Below, one piece after another: positions 54,782 through 64,000 of a stretch of DNA of 64,000 bases. Location: contig CM077161.1 in NCBI GenBank assembly GCA_039583875.1, forward strand, positions 59,029,885-59,093,884, given 5' to 3'. This DNA comes from Platanthera guangdongensis. Its lineage: Eukaryota; Streptophyta; Magnoliopsida; Asparagales; Orchidaceae. Positions within the stretch are counted from its first letter, which is position 1. Each line of letters starts with the position of its first letter. The notes beneath the pieces are model-generated. The model did no database searches, was not told where the DNA came from, and saw nothing but the letters and a program-made list of their open reading frames with translations. Made by a program: the position numbers and the translations under genes.

Positions 54782-57700
54782 GGAAATTTAAGGTGAAGAA
54801 CCGCTGTGCGCGTGTTCTGTTTGACTCCGGTGCTACCCACTCGTTTGTGGCTAGAGCTTTTGTAGAGCGATATCAATTGATTCTAGATCAAGTTCGTGAT
54901 ACCTTCCGCGTCAAGTTCCCTTCTGGTGAATCTGTGTTGTCAGATTTGGGCATTCTGGATTGCCCTATTTTGTTGGGGGACTTTCTTGCGAAGGCAGACT
55001 TAAAGATGATTGATCTAGAGGACTTCGATGTTATTCTGGGCATGGACTGGTTGTCTAAGTATGATACGGTTATTCAATGCAAAGGGAAGCGCTTGGACTT
55101 CATCAAGGACAGCGGTCAGCCTGGAAGTGTGTATGTTGATCCGTGCCAGGATTCTCCTATCATTTCTGCGGTATGTGCTCAGAAGCTGTTTCATTCTGAT
55201 TGTTTTGCTTGTTTAGTCTCGGTGGTTGGGACTGCTGTCAGTGTACCGCGCTTGGAGGAGATTCCTGTTGTACGTGGTTTCTCTGATGTTTTTCCTTATG
55301 ACCTTCCTGGTCTTCCCCCCGAGCGGGATGTTGAGTTTGTGATTGATTTGGAACCGGGTACGCGTCCTATTGCTAAGGCGCCGTATCGGATGGCCCCTCG
55401 TGAGTTGGAGGAGTTGCGAGTCCGGTTGGACGAGTTGCTGGCAAAAGGTTTTATCAGGCCGAGTTCGTCGCCTTGGGGTGCTCCTGTTCTATTTTTGAAG
55501 AAGAAGGATGGGTCGATGAGACTGTGCATCGATTATAGGGAGCTGAACAAAGTCACCATTAAGAACAGGTACCCTCTGCCGAGGATCGATGACTTATTTG
55601 ATCAGTTGCGTGGTAGCATGGTGTTTTCCAAGATCGATCTTCGTTCTGGCTATCATCAGCTCAGGATCCGTGAGGCAGATATTCCACGGACTGCGTTTAG
55701 ATCGAGGCATGGACACTTCGAGTTTCTAGTGATGTCGTTTGGTTTGACCAACGCACCATCAGCTTTCATGGATATGATGAACCGGGTGTTCAAGTACTTT
55801 CTAGACAAGTTCATTGTGGTATTCATCGATGATGTATTGATCTACTCTCGCAGTGCTGAGGAGCATGAGCAGCATCTGCGCTTGGTTCTATCAGAGTTGA
55901 GGAACCACAAGTTATTCGCCAAGCTGAGCAAGTGTGAATTTTGGTTGCCTCAGGTCTCGTTTCTGGGCCACGTGGTGAATAAGGATGGGATCTCGGTTGA
56001 CCCGGAAAAGATCGCAGCAGTGATGGATTGGAGTAGGTCGGGCACGCCCAAGGAGATTAGAAGCTTCCTAGGGTTGGCCGGCTACTACAGGAGGTTCGTG
56101 GATGGTTTCTCTACCATGGCTGCACCTTTGACCAGATTGACTCAGAAGAACACGGCCTTTGTTTGGAGCGAGAAGTGCGAAGGAGCCTTCCTGGAACTAA
56201 AGAACAGATTGTGCACTGCTCCCGTTCTGACCCTACCTACTGAGGGCATGGAGTATAATCTGTACGTGGATGCTTCGCATGTTGGCCTGGGTTGTGTTTT
56301 GATGCAGGCTTGGAAAGTGACTACGTATGGGTCAAGGCAACTAAAGACTCATGAGATAAATTACCCTACACATGACCTTGAGTTTGCAGCGGTGATTTAT
56401 GCGCTAAAGCTGTGGAGACATCTACTTTATGGTGCTCAGTGCAAGATCTTCACAGATCATAAAAGTCTAAGGTACGTGTTCACTCAGAAGGAGTTGAATC
56501 TGTGCCAACGGCGGTGGATAGAGTATGTGGCCGATTATGATGTGGATATACAGTATCACCCGGGCAAGGCCAATGTGGTGGCCGATGCCCTGAGCCGGAA
56601 GACGGGGAAGATCTTTAATCTCACCGCCGATCGTTTAGTGGAGGAGTTCCTCCTGATGGATATCTCTGTGGGGCGCTGTGACATGCAGAGCAGTTTGGCA
56701 GTGGCAGAGCCGTCTTGGATTTCACTTACCAGGTTGCACCAGAAGGATGATCCGGATCTTCTGCACTTATACCTCAAGACTGAGAGAGGGGAGTTGCCGG
56801 ATTTTACTATCGATGATGCGGGTACTTTGAAGTACCGCGGCAGGTTTTGCATCCCCGCTGTTGGAGACATCAGGGGTATGATTTGTAGAGAGGCTCATGG
56901 ATCCAGTGTTGCCTACCATCTAGGATCTACAAAGATGTATCATGAATTAAAGCAGATTGCCTGGTGGTATGGGATGAAGGGTGATATAGCCCGATTTATT
57001 GCTGAGTGCCACACTTGTAAGCGTGTGAAGGCCGATCATGCAAGGCCTAGTGGCAAGTTCACTCCGTTGGAGATCCCTACTTGGAAGTGGGAAAATATTT
57101 CTATGGACTTCATTACGGGCTTGACGAGATCTCCAAGGGGATTTGATTCTGTTTGGGTTATAGTGGATAGATTGACGAAGTGTGCTCACTTCGTGCCGTA
57201 CAAGATTGACAATCTGATGAAAAAGATAGCGGAGCTGTATCTGAATGAAGTCATCAGATTGCACGGTGTGCCAGTTAGCATCATTTCGGATCGAGACTCC
57301 CATTTTACATCTCTCTTCTGGAGGAGCCTGCAGGAGGGTTTGGGTACAGATTTGAGGTATTCTATAGCTTACCACCCACAGACCAATGGTCAGACTGAGC
57401 GGGTGAACCAGATAGTTGAGGATATGATCAGGTGCTACATCTTGGACTACGGTGGAGCGTGGGATGAGCGTTTGCGGCTTATGGAATTTGTATACAACAA
57501 CAGTTACCAGGCGAGCTTGCAAATGGCTCCATTTGAAGCTTTGTAGGGGAGGCGCTGCAGAACTCCCCTGTTTTGGACCGAGGTCGGTGAGAGGCCTATG
57601 TTGGGTCCGGATGCGCTCGAGGAAATCGAAGTCGCAGTGAAGCTTATTCGGGAAAAGCTTCGTATAGCTCAGGAGAGATATGAGAGGAACGCCAACCGGC

Positions 57701-58140
57701 GTAGGTCTGACCTGGAGTTTTCTGTAGAGGACCTTGTGTTTCTTAAGGTTTCCCCGATGGTTGGTGTTAAGAGGTTCGGTAAGAACCGGAAATTGGATCC
57801 GAGGTATGTGGGCCCGTTTAAGATTGTTGAGCGGATTGGCGTGTCAGCATATAGATTGGATTTGCCAGCAAATTTCTTAGATGTTCATAATGTGTTTCAT
57901 GTAAGACAATTACGGAAGTGTGTCCGAAGCAGTGTGCAAGTCTTGGATGTTGTGCCCCAATTGGAGCCTAATCTTTCATATGTTGAGGTGTCGGTCCGCA
58001 TCTTGGATACTCAAGATCGGGTACTGCGGACAAAGTCTATCCCGATGGTGAAAGTTCTATGGAAGAATCAGGATTTGGAAAGCGCGACATGGGAGCTAGA
58101 GTCGGCTATGAGGGAGGCTCAACCTCATCTGTTCCCCTGA
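54782..58140 (+). pseudogene. pol of chromovirus F
   Basis: Protease [15 protein letters not shown] has the active site intact. RT carries [19 protein letters not shown] and the catalytic [10 protein letters not shown]. RNase H carries [13 protein letters not shown] and [11 protein letters not shown]. Integrase carries [32 protein letters not shown] and [13 protein letters not shown] at about 57544-57546 replaces Tyr in EALYGRR. The rest (57547-58140) is open through ERYERNANRRRS to the chromodomain-like end VKVLWKNQDLESATWELE. Despite its age the pol frame is well preserved. Confidence 0.92.
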
Positions 58141-58236
58141 TTTGATTGGTATGTTTCTTTTTTGTAGCTCTTGTTTTGTTACTTTCCTTCTATAGTAGAA
58201 GTTGTGTGCATAAAGTTTGAAAGTGAAGGTTAGATC
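58141..58236 (+). other. 3' untranslated remnant of F
   Basis: This is 96 bases after the pol stop without a polypurine tract. In D the equivalent distance to the tract is about 110 bases, so F is cut just before it. Confidence 0.5.
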
Positions 58237-58990
58237 TGAAATACTCTAGACGGGGGGTGAATAGAGTACTGTGGTCTCTTACAAAATCTTTACAACTTTT
58301 GTTGTAATCCTAGGTGAACAGGTTAGCAAACAAAGTAATAAGCACAGCAACCTAACAAATCATAGAACACAGTCAAAAACAAAAGAAAAGGTGCAACCAG
58401 ACGACACAAGAAATTATAGTGGTTCCCCAACCTGGGTACATCCACTCTTCTACCACCTTGGTAGGAATCCACTCAGATTTTTGATCAGGTGCCTGACACC
58501 AATGAGCTTTTGTTCAGGTGCTCAAAAACCAAAACCTCAAGTCTTTTGTTAGGATACTTGCAACCAGGAATACTTTTGAAGGGAATTAAAACCTTGTATA
58601 GAGGATGAAAAAGGTGATGGTGTCTTCTCTTTCTCAATAACAACTGAGAAGACTAGTGGATTGATTTCAGCAGATTGCTCCCCCTGAGATCTTGAATGGA
58701 TCAGGAAATCTGGAGCTCTGCTTCAGGGTGACAGGTCTTCAAGAACTTGATTGCCTTGACCAGAGATTGCTTCAGGAACTTCTTCGACAGATAGAGTTAT
58801 TGTTGTCCTTCTGAAGTTGTCCTGTAGGGTTGAAAGAAGAAGACTCTTGATAGAGATTGTATGTTCTTCTTCTTCTTGATGATGATGTTCTCTGGCCTAG
58901 GCTGATTGCAGTGTGTGAAACTTGTTGGGTACATTGGTATAAATGTACCTGATTTGAAGAAGCCTCACCCAACTCAATGATATACATCAA
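58237..58990 (-). repeat. Inverted copia LTR fragment J
   Basis: On the minus strand this matches the R-U5 part of G and H LTRs in order: CCTGGTTGCAAGT, AAAGACTTGAGG, GTGGATTCCTACC, GGTGGTAGAAGAGTGG, GGGGAACCACTATAA and TATTCACCCCCC, ending TATTTCA at 58237. There is no primer site to its left, so it is a 3' LTR or solo fragment of a minus-strand element. The right boundary is uncertain (about 58990). It has no coding content. Confidence 0.7.
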
Positions 58991-59068
58991 AATGTATTTG
59001 ATGTATTTTGAGTTACATGTGCAGGTTAAGTATTTGCAGGAAATGATGAAAAAGTTTCTAAGTCCATG

Positions 59069-59960
59069 TGTCGACACCCAGAGGGAAAGTGTCGACACTT
59101 AAGAAGACTTGTGTCGACACCCAGGCAAGCAGTGTCGACACTTTGAGTCATTGTGTCGACACCAGGGATGCTGAGTCGACACCAGACAGAAAGTGTCGAC
59201 ACAAGGAGCTGTGTCGACACTCAGTGAAGAAGAATGCAGTAAAGCTGTGTCGACACTTAGCAGCAGTGTCGACACCTAGAAGAACTGTGTCTACACCAGA
59301 AAGTGTCGACACTTGGAGCTGTGTCGACACTCAGCAAAAGTCAGCAGAGAATAAGTATAAGTATCGACACCCAGCACAATGTGTCGACACTCAACAGAAG
59401 AGTCAGCACTTGAAGTAAGTGTCGACACCAAGAAGAATGTGTCGATACTCAACAGAAGAGTCAACACTTGAAGAAAGTGTCGACGCAAGGAGCTGTGTCG
59501 ACACTTAGTGAAGAACAGCAAGATCAACAAATTATTCTAAGTACAAGTGTCGACACTATGGGAATGTGTCGACACTCAGCTGAAGTTTCAACAAGAAGAA
59601 GAAAGTGTCGACACCCAGAGCAATGTGTCGACACTCAACAAGTATCAACAGTGAAGACATGTGTCAACACTAAGAAGCAGTGTCGACACTTGACAGATAC
59701 AACACATGAAGATGTGTCGACACAAAGGTGTAGTGTCGACACTTAGAAGAATTCAACAAAATTTTGAAGAACAAGTACTTGTGTCGACACTCAATTTCAG
59801 TGTCGACACATGAAGAAGAAACTGTGTCAAGACATAGAATCAACAACACAAGGAGTTGTGTCGACACATTGTAGACTAGTGTCGACACTTAGACAACATG
59901 TGTCGACACTTGGTCTATAAGTGTCGACACTTAAAGACAGAAAGTCTCGACACTTTCAGA
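59069..59960 (+). repeat. Phased GTGTCGACAC palindrome array in the H U3
   Basis: There are roughly 25-30 perfect copies of the 10-base palindrome GTGTCGACAC and about ten with one mismatch, separated by purine-rich spacers in one orientation. In the first part, TCGA centres fall at 59071, 59092, 59114, 59135, 59156, 59176, 59196 and 59214, a period of about 20-21 bases. Spacing is looser later. Confidence 0.9.
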
Positions 59961-60087
59961 CAGTTAGAGAACTTTCAAGAACTGACTGGATGACTTGACA
60001 GCTGCCGTTCCAACCGGTCTACAGCACCTGTCAGAGATGTCAGAATTCAGTTATGGACCGGACCAGCTGGTTACCATGAAGAAGGCC

Positions 60088-60096
60088 TATAAATAG
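60088..60096 (+). promoter_or_regulatory. TATA box of the H LTR
   Basis: CCTATAAATAGGC lies about 130 bases downstream of the palindrome array and about 890 bases before the LTR end. Confidence 0.75.
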
Positions 60097-60544
60097 GCTC
60101 ATACAGTCTACAGAAATAAGTTGTTGGACAGATTGAAAGTGGTTGTTAAAAAAAAGGAGTTGTTCAAATCATTGATCAACAAAGAAGATCTAGCTATTCC
60201 TTGAAGATTCAAGTGCAGATCTAAGAAGTTGGAGAGAGAGAGCTCCATCCAAGAAATCAGCCATTGGAACTAGGCTGAGAAGACGGGTTCAGATTTATTC
60301 TGAATTCTAAGTGGCAGAGGTCAAGGATCAACTGCAGAAGGAGTCAGGCTTATTGAGTTCTACTTTCAAGAAGCTTTGAAGAAAGCTAAGTCAGATTGAT
60401 TCCAGCTGAGTTCTTCCAAGAACTCATCAAGAAACTCACAACTCCCCTCTCTTGTCTTTGGGTTGTTGAGTTAACAATTGTATAAGCATTTTTATCTTGT
60501 AGGATCCTTTGGATCTGAGTTTTTGTAAGCCTGTAATTATAAAG

Positions 60545-60690
60545 GCTGAGTGTAGGGCTTTGGGAGCCTAAGTGTAGGAGATTGGAATCTCTGAGTGTAG
60601 GCCTTGGTGGCTGAGTGTAGGCCTTTGTGGCTGAGTGTAGGCCTTTGTGGCTGAGTGTAGGCTTTGTGGAAAAGCTGAGTTGTAGGGCCT
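60545..60690 (+). repeat. Short tandem repeats in the H LTR
   Basis: GGCTGAGTGTAGGCCTTTGT-like units of about 20 bases recur four to six times, becoming degenerate on both sides. Confidence 0.8.
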
Positions 60691-60988
60691 TAGGCCTGAG
60701 GTGTATGAACCAGTTTCGGTTCTGAGATAGTGAAGGAGTTTGGCCGAATCTAGTACACTGCTAGATAGGCGAATGGGGAAAGTGGATGTACCCAAAGCTT
60801 GGGGAACCACTATAAAACTCTGTGTCTGCTGTGATTGTGATTTGCTGTGTGTGCTGTGTGATTGCTGTGCAAAAAGTAGATTAGATTCTGTGTTTAAAAC
60901 TGATTGCTGCCATTAAAGTTTTAAAAAGAGTTTGGTCACCTATTCACCCCCCCCCCCATCAAGGTGTTTAGGTACTATATATTTCAAG

Positions 60989-61000
60989 TGGTATCAGAGG
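60989..61000 (+). other. Primer binding site of H (initiator Met)
   Basis: TGGTATCAGAGG lies two bases after the LTR end. Only about seven more bases of H remain before element I starts. Confidence 0.85.
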
Positions 61001-61007
61001 GAGGTTC

Positions 61008-62161
61008 TGTTGGGTTTCTCTATGGGGTTGGCACAACACTTGTGCACGCAGCGGAAAAGTAAAACATCAAGAAAAACCCAAAGGGATGTGGATCGGGCCA
61101 TAAACAGTTGAATCAAGAAGTTAGCAAAACTAGGTAAAAATTACCTCGGCGGCGTTGAGTCACAACTCAACGGAGAAGCTCCAAACTTTGTCTGCTAGCT
61201 AGTGGCGAGTTCTACGTGGAATAGTATCCACGTTTCTGCAGAAGTCCACACGAGTGGGAGAACGCCGAACTTTCCGTCGCACGGAAGATCGGGAAGGAGA
61301 AGACCGCACCTCGGCTATTCCACGGACTGCTAGGTCCGTGCCAGGAAGAGCAGCACCAGCGACAGTCGCCGGAGGAGAGGTGGCAGTGGAGCGAACGCAG
61401 CGGCGGAACAGTTTCCGGCGGCGGGATCGGGATCGGGATCGGCGAAGCGAAATGCGGAACTCCTTCCGTCGGATTCGATTCGCACAGAAGAGACAGATAG
61501 CCCCGCTTCCCGAAACCCTAAGTGTTATATTTATACTTAAAGTATAAAATAAACTCAGGAAAATCGCTATCCGCAGACCACCCAGAACTAGGGTTCAAAA
61601 TCGGCGAGAATGAACCTGTGAGAATCGGCGACAATCGGCGAGAATCACTGAGCAAGTTCGGTGAGAATCATTCGGCGAGTATCACATTGGATCGGCGAGA
61701 ATCTGAGTACAATACTCGACGATTCTCGCCGATCGTCGAGCCACGCTCGACGACACATAATGATACTCGACGATCGTCGAGTCGCGGTCGACGACAATTG
61801 TCAAGGTAGTCGGTCGTCGAGAATCAACAATTGATTCTCGACGATTCTCGTCGATCGGCGAGAATCATCAAGGTGATTCTCGTCGATCGGCGGGAATCAG
61901 AAGACTATTCTCGACTAATGTCTTTGACCCTCGGACGACGAACCTAACCAGCCCTTCAAGGCAACCTTTGCCCAACCCGATGATCCTATAAGGCAACACT
62001 TTGCCCATAACCCTATTCAGGTCGGTGATTGGTAACCTTTACCTACACAGTCAGTCATCCAACTTCTCCACATCTCTTATGTGCGACCCTGCAGGCTCAT
62101 ATTGCGTTGGCAGTGAGATTAGATGTTTGACCACTTCCAGATCATCATGGTAACTCCAACA
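61008..62161 (-). repeat. 3' LTR of copia element I
   Basis: On plus it starts TGTTGGGTTTC and ends AACTCCAACA, giving TG...CA on the minus strand. A purine tract (AAGTGGGAGTC on minus) abuts it. A TATA-like stretch (GTATAAATATAAC on minus) lies at about 61524-61536, and a CGACGA/GGCGAGAATC palindrome cluster at 61600-61920 lies upstream of it in U3. Confidence 0.85.
61600..61920. repeat. CGACGA / CGGCGAGAATC repeat island in the I LTR
   Basis: It contains multiple copies of ATCGGCGAGAATC and palindromes such as CTCGACGATCGTCGAG (about 61760-61780). This places the same palindrome class seen in C, D, E and G into the U3 of a further copia lineage. Confidence 0.8.
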
Positions 62162-62174
62162 GACTCCCACTTGA
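62162..62174 (-). other. Polypurine tract of element I
   Basis: On the minus strand CAAGTGGGAGTC directly precedes the TG of the 3' LTR. Confidence 0.75.
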
Positions 62175-63131
62175 TCTCGAAAGTATCAAACCAAAAACCT
62201 CACAAACAATGAGCGGCATCTAGCAATGCATCATTGCTCCCCAAGCAATAAGAGTTAATAACTCATAAGCCTTTATGACCAATGTATCAGCGTTGTCTTT
62301 GTCCCTTTGTCCCTTACATCCGAAAAGAACTAGAGGCATGGACCATGTCACCCTCGTAATAGCTCAATCCAAGTTTCTTGATCCAGGACGGACTTCCAGA
62401 GAATGGTGAGTCCAATATCACATATTGACTCAACCAAGCATGGCCATGCATTTCTCAGTCCAGATCCATCAAGGGGCCCATGGATGCAACTCCTGTCATA
62501 CAGGAAGACAAATCCCATATCTGCTCACACACAAACACCCAAATGATTCGTAACATGCCCAACGACCACCCTTATCATCAACCTTTCTCAAGGAAGACTT
62601 TAGATGGCATCAAAGCACGCTCTTCCTCACTTGATGAATGCTGTGACTTCAGGTCAAAGGACCACAACACCATTGTCAATTGAGACCTACTCGTGACACT
62701 ATTGGATGACAATCCACAGAGTAGTCTCAGGTTGGGTCTGTCCAGTACAACTTGTTCACTAACAAGTACCCACGTGATGACTTGATATCACAATATCATG
62801 ACCTGTGAGAACCAGTCATCAGTCAACACACGTGCTAGTCTTCATGTACCATCATCACCCTTAGCTTCTATGATGATACTCGACCAGGGACCTTTAAGAA
62901 TGAAGCTTCAAATAAATCATGGGCTCTCACATTCAAGTCACGTACTTGATGTCCCATGGAAGCAAACATTCTAAGGGTATTTATTATGTTAACATTTAAC
63001 TATCATATATAGGAAAAACTCATAATAAAAGAATTTGCCATTAATTATAAAAGAAAAACTAGGTACACAGTTCATCATATGAACAAACAGCCAACAAAAT
63101 ACAAGATTACATGCAACCCACAAGATTCTCG
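62175..63131 (-). other. Long 3' untranslated region of element I
   Basis: About 950 bases separate the pol stop from the polypurine tract, with no credible ORF. Copia elements often end pol close to the tract, so this is a long spacer. No repeats stand out. Confidence 0.65.
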
Positions 63132-64000
63132 CTAGAGTTGATCATTTAGGTATCGTATACCCATCGATCTAGTATGACCATCATGCTTTCTCTGCGCGAG
63201 AGGCTTTGTCAGCGGATCCGCAATATTTTCCTCAGTCTGCACTCTGCAAATGTTTACATCTCCTCGTTCGACAATCTCACGAATAAGATGAAAACGCCGG
63301 AGTATGTGCTTGGAGCGCTGATGAGATCTAGGTTCCTTAGATTGTGCAATTGCACCATTGTTATCACAGTAGAGAACTATGGGACCAACAATGCTAGGAA
63401 CTACATCAAGCTCGCCGATGAATTTCCTAATCCATACAGCCTCCTTCGCCGCATTAGCTGCTGCGATATACTCAGCCTCTGTTGTAGAATCAGCAACTGT
63501 CTCTTGCTTGGAACTCTTCCAGCTTACAGCTCCTCCATTCAGGCAAAACACAAAACCTGACTGAGACTTGGAGTCGTCTCGATCAGTTTGGAAGCTAGCA
63601 TCCGTGTAACCACTTACAACGAGCTCTTCCTCTCCACCATACACCAAGAACACGTCCTTAGTCCTTCTCAAGTACTTCAGGATATTCTTGACTGCAATCC
63701 AGTGACACTCACCGGGGTCTGACTGATACCTGCTAGTCATGCTCAAAGCAAAGGAGACATCGGGTCGAGTACATAACATCGCGTACATGATTGATCCAAT
63801 TACCGAAGCATATGGAGTCAACTTCATGCGGTCCTTATCTTCACAAGACTTTGGACACTGGTCCTTAGAGAGATTCAAACCATGAGACATGGGCAAAAAT
63901 CCTTTCTTGGACTCAAGCATGTTGAACCGCTTCAACACCTTTTCGATGTACGTACTCTGGGTCAAACCCAGCAACTTCTTCGATCTATCTCTATAGATCT
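63132..64000 (-). CDS. pol of element I, RT end and RNase H (partial)
   Basis: This is an open minus-strand frame from the window edge to the TAG at 63132-63134. It contains the RT C-terminus (YIEKVLKRFNML, SIMYAMLCTRPDVSFAL, HWIAVKNILKYLRRTKD) and RNase H (SGYTDASFQTDRDD, SGFVFCLNGGAVSWKSSKQ, STTEAEYIAAANAAKEAVW, LYCDNNGAI and ADPLTKPL). No lesion is visible in this part, so element I may be comparatively young. The wording matches TAR/Angela-type elements. Confidence 0.9.
   Translation of the reverse strand, partial: IYRDRSKKLLGLTQSTYIEKVLKRFNMLESKKGFLPMSHGLNLSKDQCPKSCEDKDRMKLTPYASVIGSIMYAMLCTRPDVSFALSMTSRYQSDPGECHWIAVKNILKYLRRTKDVFLVYGGEEELVVSGYTDASFQTDRDDSKSQSGFVFCLNGGAVSWKSSKQETVADSTTEAEYIAAANAAKEAVWIRKFIGELDVVPSIVGPIVLYCDNNGAIAQSKEPRSHQRSKHILRRFHLIREIVERGDVNICRVQTEENIADPLTKPLAQRKHDGHTRSMGIRYLNDQL

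Larger units (their letters stand above)
27428..58236 (+). mobile_element. Chromovirus F, oldest scaffold (5' LTR remnant to end of pol)
   Basis: F is a plus-strand chromovirus whose 5' LTR was hit by B (left) and E (27716-51917). LTR pieces 27428-27715 and 51918-52780 align in order with the LTR of D (shared GAGGTATTCTTT, GAATGCCTCAGGT, ACAGACATACATG and GGGTTCGTGTCAG), so D and F are diverged sister families. Internal coding runs 53466-58140. Its 3' LTR is not seen; J/H begin at 58237, 96 bases after the pol stop. Confidence 0.85.
58991..60986 (+). repeat. 5' LTR of copia element H
   Basis: The right end is clear: TATATTTCA followed by an initiator-Met primer site. The left end is uncertain. 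The U3 carries a dense GTGTCGACAC array (59069-59960), then a TATA box (60088), and an R-U5 with 20-base repeats (60545-60690). GGGGAACCACTATAAAA near 60800 links it to G. Confidence 0.7.
61008..64000 (-). mobile_element. Copia element I (TAR/Angela-like), truncated by window
   Basis: This is a minus-strand copia element inserted just after the primer site of H. Its 3' LTR (61008-62161), polypurine tract, long 3' untranslated region and the end of pol are visible. The 5' half lies beyond 64000. Target duplication cannot be checked. Confidence 0.85.

Noticed and set aside
59069..59960. CRISPR-like array of short palindromic repeats
   Set aside because: The repeat is only 10 bases with about 11-base spacers that are themselves similar purine-rich sequence. 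It lies in the U3 of a plant copia LTR next to a TATA box, and there are no cas genes.
61254..61809. Arg-rich frames (RRDRDRDRRSE type) in the I LTR
   Set aside because: They are translations of CGGCGA/GATCGG repeats within U3/R, read antisense to the element.

Overview
The window is repeat-dominated DNA from a flowering plant. The lineages present (Ty3/gypsy Tat and Tekay-like chromoviruses, Ty1/copia elements primed by initiator-Met tRNA) are plant families. I found no host gene, rRNA, tRNA or CRISPR array. Practically every base belongs to a long terminal repeat (LTR) retrotransposon, and the elements sit inside one another up to four deep. Letters A to J below are my own labels.

Layout. 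The oldest scaffold is F, a plus-strand chromovirus. Its 5' LTR survives as 27428-27715 and 51918-52780 (the rest lies left of the window), with gag-pol at 53466-58140. Two elements split that LTR. The first is copia element B (minus strand; 1-4418 and 26632-27427). B is split in its leader by Tat element A (plus; 4419-26631), and A is split by Tekay-like element C (plus; 13166-23037, TSD gtagg). The second is Tekay-like element E (minus; 27716-51917, TSD gttgt). E is split in pol by chromovirus D (minus; 31583-46338, TSD tccaa), and D is split in its 5' LTR by G, a gag-only copia derivative (plus; 40372-44395, TSD aaggg). To the right of F lie an inverted copia LTR fragment (J, from 58237), a plus-strand copia LTR rich in GTGTCGACAC (H, ending 60986), and a minus-strand TAR/Angela-like copia element (I, from 61008) that runs off the edge.

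How the parts work together. Each autonomous element carries gag (coat), protease, reverse transcriptase, RNase H and integrase. Tat element A also carries an archaeal-type RNase H, a tandem-repeat 3' region and two antisense spliced genes with their own TATA boxes. Most coding regions are broken by stops or frameshifts. C is the least damaged, with one nonsense codon in pol.

The most interesting signals lie outside the domain list: (1) a short in-frame GT-AG intron at the same codon phase between gag and protease in all four chromoviruses; (2) hairpins whose stems differ from copy to copy yet stay complementary, in the U3 of three chromovirus LTR families, in the leaders of D and F, and in the tandem array of A; (3) a helically phased palindrome array in the U3 of H; (4) the antisense genes of A.
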